Assembly: GCA_947254465.1 (NCBI GenBank) | Contig: CAMYEU010000095.1 | Coordinates: forward strand, 1 to 6,761 | Direction of reading: 5' to 3' | DNA: 6,761 bases | Source of the DNA: an uncultured Gemella sp. | GTDB taxonomy: Bacteria > Bacillota > Bacilli > Staphylococcales > Gemellaceae | In this document: positions 5,445-6,761 of the stretch, one piece after another | How the letters are laid out: each line of letters begins with the position of its first letter | Numbering within the stretch: position 1 is the first letter of the stretch | Notes under the pieces: model-generated | What the model was told of the DNA's origin: nothing | What the model saw: the letters and a program-made list of their open reading frames with translations, nothing else | Database searches by the model: none | Made by a program: the position numbers and the translations under genes

Positions 5445-6761
5445 GTGGAGAAAATTAACGGACTTGTTTTAGCTGAAATGATCGACTTGGGATCGAAAAA
5501 TTTAGCTAAAAATGCAGAAAAAATAAACGCATTGAACGTTTTCCCTGTACCAGATGGTGATACAGGAACAAATATGAACCTTTCGATGTCATCAGGTGCA
5601 AAAGAAACAGCTGCAAATGTTGTTGAAAACATCGGTGAATTAGGTAAATCTTTTTCTAAAGGTTTATTAATGGGAGCACGTGGAAACTCTGGTGTTATCC
5701 TTTCTCAACTATTTAGAGGGATGTCTCAACATATCGCTGATAAAAAAGAAGTTAATGCAAAAGAATTTGCTGAAGCTATTCAAAATGGTGTAAGTATTGC
5801 ATATAAAGCGATAATTAAACCTGTAGAAGGAACAATTTTAACAGTTGCTCGTGAAGCTGCAGAAGCTGGGGTAAAAGCATCTGAGAATACTACTTCTGTG
5901 GTAGAAGTAATGGAAGCTATATATGCTGAAGCGCAAGCGTCACTAAAAAGAACACCTGAATTATTACCAATCTTAAAAGAAGTTGGTGTAGTAGACTCAG
6001 GTGGTCAAGGTCTTGTTTGTGTATATCAAGGATTTGTTGCTGCATTAAAAGGTGAAGAAATAGAAGGTTTAGAAGCTGTAGAAACTAATGTTGTTGACAT
6101 GCAATTCGAAGATGATCATGATATGGATTTCATGAGCCCAGAAGATATTGTGTATGGATTCTGTACAGAATTCACCGTGCGTCTTAATAAAGAGAAAAAA
6201 GAATTTAATGAAGATAAATTCCGTGAAGATATGAGTAAATTTGGTGATTCATTATTAGTTATTTCTGATAGTGAGTATGTAAAAATTCACGTTCACACAG
6301 AAACTCCAGGAGATGTGTTCAACTATGGGCAACAATACGGAGAACTTATCAAAATTAAATCTGATAATATGAGAGAACAACACCGCGAAGTTCTTAGAAA
6401 ACAAGAAGCTAAACAAGCAACTGCTCCAAAAGAACTTAAAGAACAAGCGATGATTTCTATTTCTATGGGAGCTGGATTAAGTAAAGTTTTAAATTCAATG
6501 GGAGTTGATTATATCGTAGAAGGTGGACAAACGATGAATCCATCTACTGAGGATATTATGAAAGCTATAAAAGAAGTTAACGCTAAGAATATCTTTATTT
6601 TCCCTAATAACAAGAATATCCAACTTGCAGCAAAACAAGCTGCTGAGTTAGCAGAAGAAAATGTTTTTGTTGTTGAAAGTAAAACAGCACCTCAAGGGCT
6701 TGCTGCGGTAATGGTATACAATCCACAAGCTGCTGCTGAAGAAAATTTTACAAATATGCAA
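5445..6761 (+). CDS. fakA: FakA, fatty acid kinase ATP-binding (catalytic) subunit, 3'-truncated by the window edge
   Basis: FakA (YloV, DAK2-domain protein) phosphorylates fatty acids held by FakB proteins. The acyl-phosphate then enters phospholipid synthesis through PlsX/PlsY, and in S. aureus the system also affects virulence regulation. The visible 439 residues, of about 550 in the family, run in frame to the last base. The N-terminal DAK2-type kinase domain (about 1-205) has the metal/nucleotide motif PVPDGDTGTNMN (34-45), GLLMGARGNSGVILSQ (73-88), KPVEGTI (125-131) and EVGVVDSGGQG (179-189). A middle domain (about 230-320) carries Cys240 and the HVHTE motif with His282 and His284, which correspond to residues I recall as zinc ligands in S. 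aureus FakA, then FNYGQQYGELIKIK (292-305) and MREQHREV (309-316). A linker around 320-332 leads to the C-terminal domain with EGGQTMNPSTEDI (359-371) and FPNNKN (386-391), which continues past the edge. The start is GTG, set by AGGAGG with a 7-nt spacer. It is the second gene of the operon; no fakB is present in the window. Confidence 0.97.
   Translation, partial: MEKINGLVLAEMIDLGSKNLAKNAEKINALNVFPVPDGDTGTNMNLSMSSGAKETAANVVENIGELGKSFSKGLLMGARGNSGVILSQLFRGMSQHIADKKEVNAKEFAEAIQNGVSIAYKAIIKPVEGTILTVAREAAEAGVKASENTTSVVEVMEAIYAEAQASLKRTPELLPILKEVGVVDSGGQGLVCVYQGFVAALKGEEIEGLEAVETNVVDMQFEDDHDMDFMSPEDIVYGFCTEFTVRLNKEKKEFNEDKFREDMSKFGDSLLVISDSEYVKIHVHTETPGDVFNYGQQYGELIKIKSDNMREQHREVLRKQEAKQATAPKELKEQAMISISMGAGLSKVLNSMGVDYIVEGGQTMNPSTEDIMKAIKEVNAKNIFIFPNNKNIQLAAKQAAELAEENVFVVESKTAPQGLAAVMVYNPQAAAEENFTNMQ

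Noticed and set aside
5417..5632. 71-residue open frame on the minus strand
   Set aside because: It is antisense to the start of fakA, whose coding frame is strongly conserved. The composition is that of a complementary-strand shadow.
6255..6446. 63-residue Phe-rich open frame on the minus strand
   Set aside because: It is antisense to the conserved HVHTE region of fakA. The Phe richness simply mirrors Lys/Glu-rich codons on the coding strand.
1..6761. CRISPR arrays, tRNA/rRNA genes, insertion sequences, or a novel multi-gene system
   Set aside because: I saw no regularly spaced repeats, tRNA-like folds, transposase motifs or cluster of unknown genes. Every sizeable frame belongs to a recognisable housekeeping or metabolic family.

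Overview
The window is ordinary chromosomal DNA of a low-GC Gram-positive bacterium (Bacillota, Bacilli), with a sequencing-adapter artefact at its left edge. AT-rich intergenic DNA, strong AGGAGG-type ribosome binding sites, U-tailed hairpin terminators and the gene content (mnmG-rsmG, and an Asp23-like gene followed by fakA) all fit this. The FakA translation resembles staphylococcal FakA as I remember it, across its whole visible length. I would guess a relative of Staphylococcaceae such as Gemella. That genus guess is inference from memory, not a search.

Layout, all genes on the + strand. Bases 1-68 are an Illumina Nextera P5/i5/Read-1 adapter ending in the Tn5 mosaic end; the genome starts at about base 69. 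mnmG (77-1960) and rsmG (1953-2666) overlap by 8 nt and form one translational unit, closed by a strong terminator (2678-2715). An AT-rich spacer with a weak promoter candidate leads to a stand-alone PTS EIIC-like membrane permease (2841-3887), which has its own terminator (3894-3929). A good sigma-A-type promoter (3951-3979) precedes a ketopantoate-reductase-family oxidoreductase (4011-4943). After a 130-nt gap with no clear terminator, a promoter (5000-5028) drives an Asp23/Gls24-family gene (5074-5433) and fakA (GTG start at 5445), which runs off the right edge.

Functionally, mnmG and rsmG belong to RNA modification: MnmG, with MnmE, modifies the tRNA wobble uridine, and RsmG methylates 16S rRNA. 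The permease and the reductase look like independent single-gene metabolic units. The Asp23-like/fakA pair joins an envelope-associated protein to the ATP-binding subunit of fatty acid kinase, which feeds exogenous fatty acids into phospholipid synthesis.

I found no mobile element, CRISPR array, RNA gene or defence-like cluster, and no convincing new system. The points most worth a second look are the adapter join, the likely D-2-hydroxyacid dehydrogenase identity of the 'PanE-like' enzyme (Asp at the end of beta strand 2), and three starts that a longest-ATG caller would get wrong or miss.
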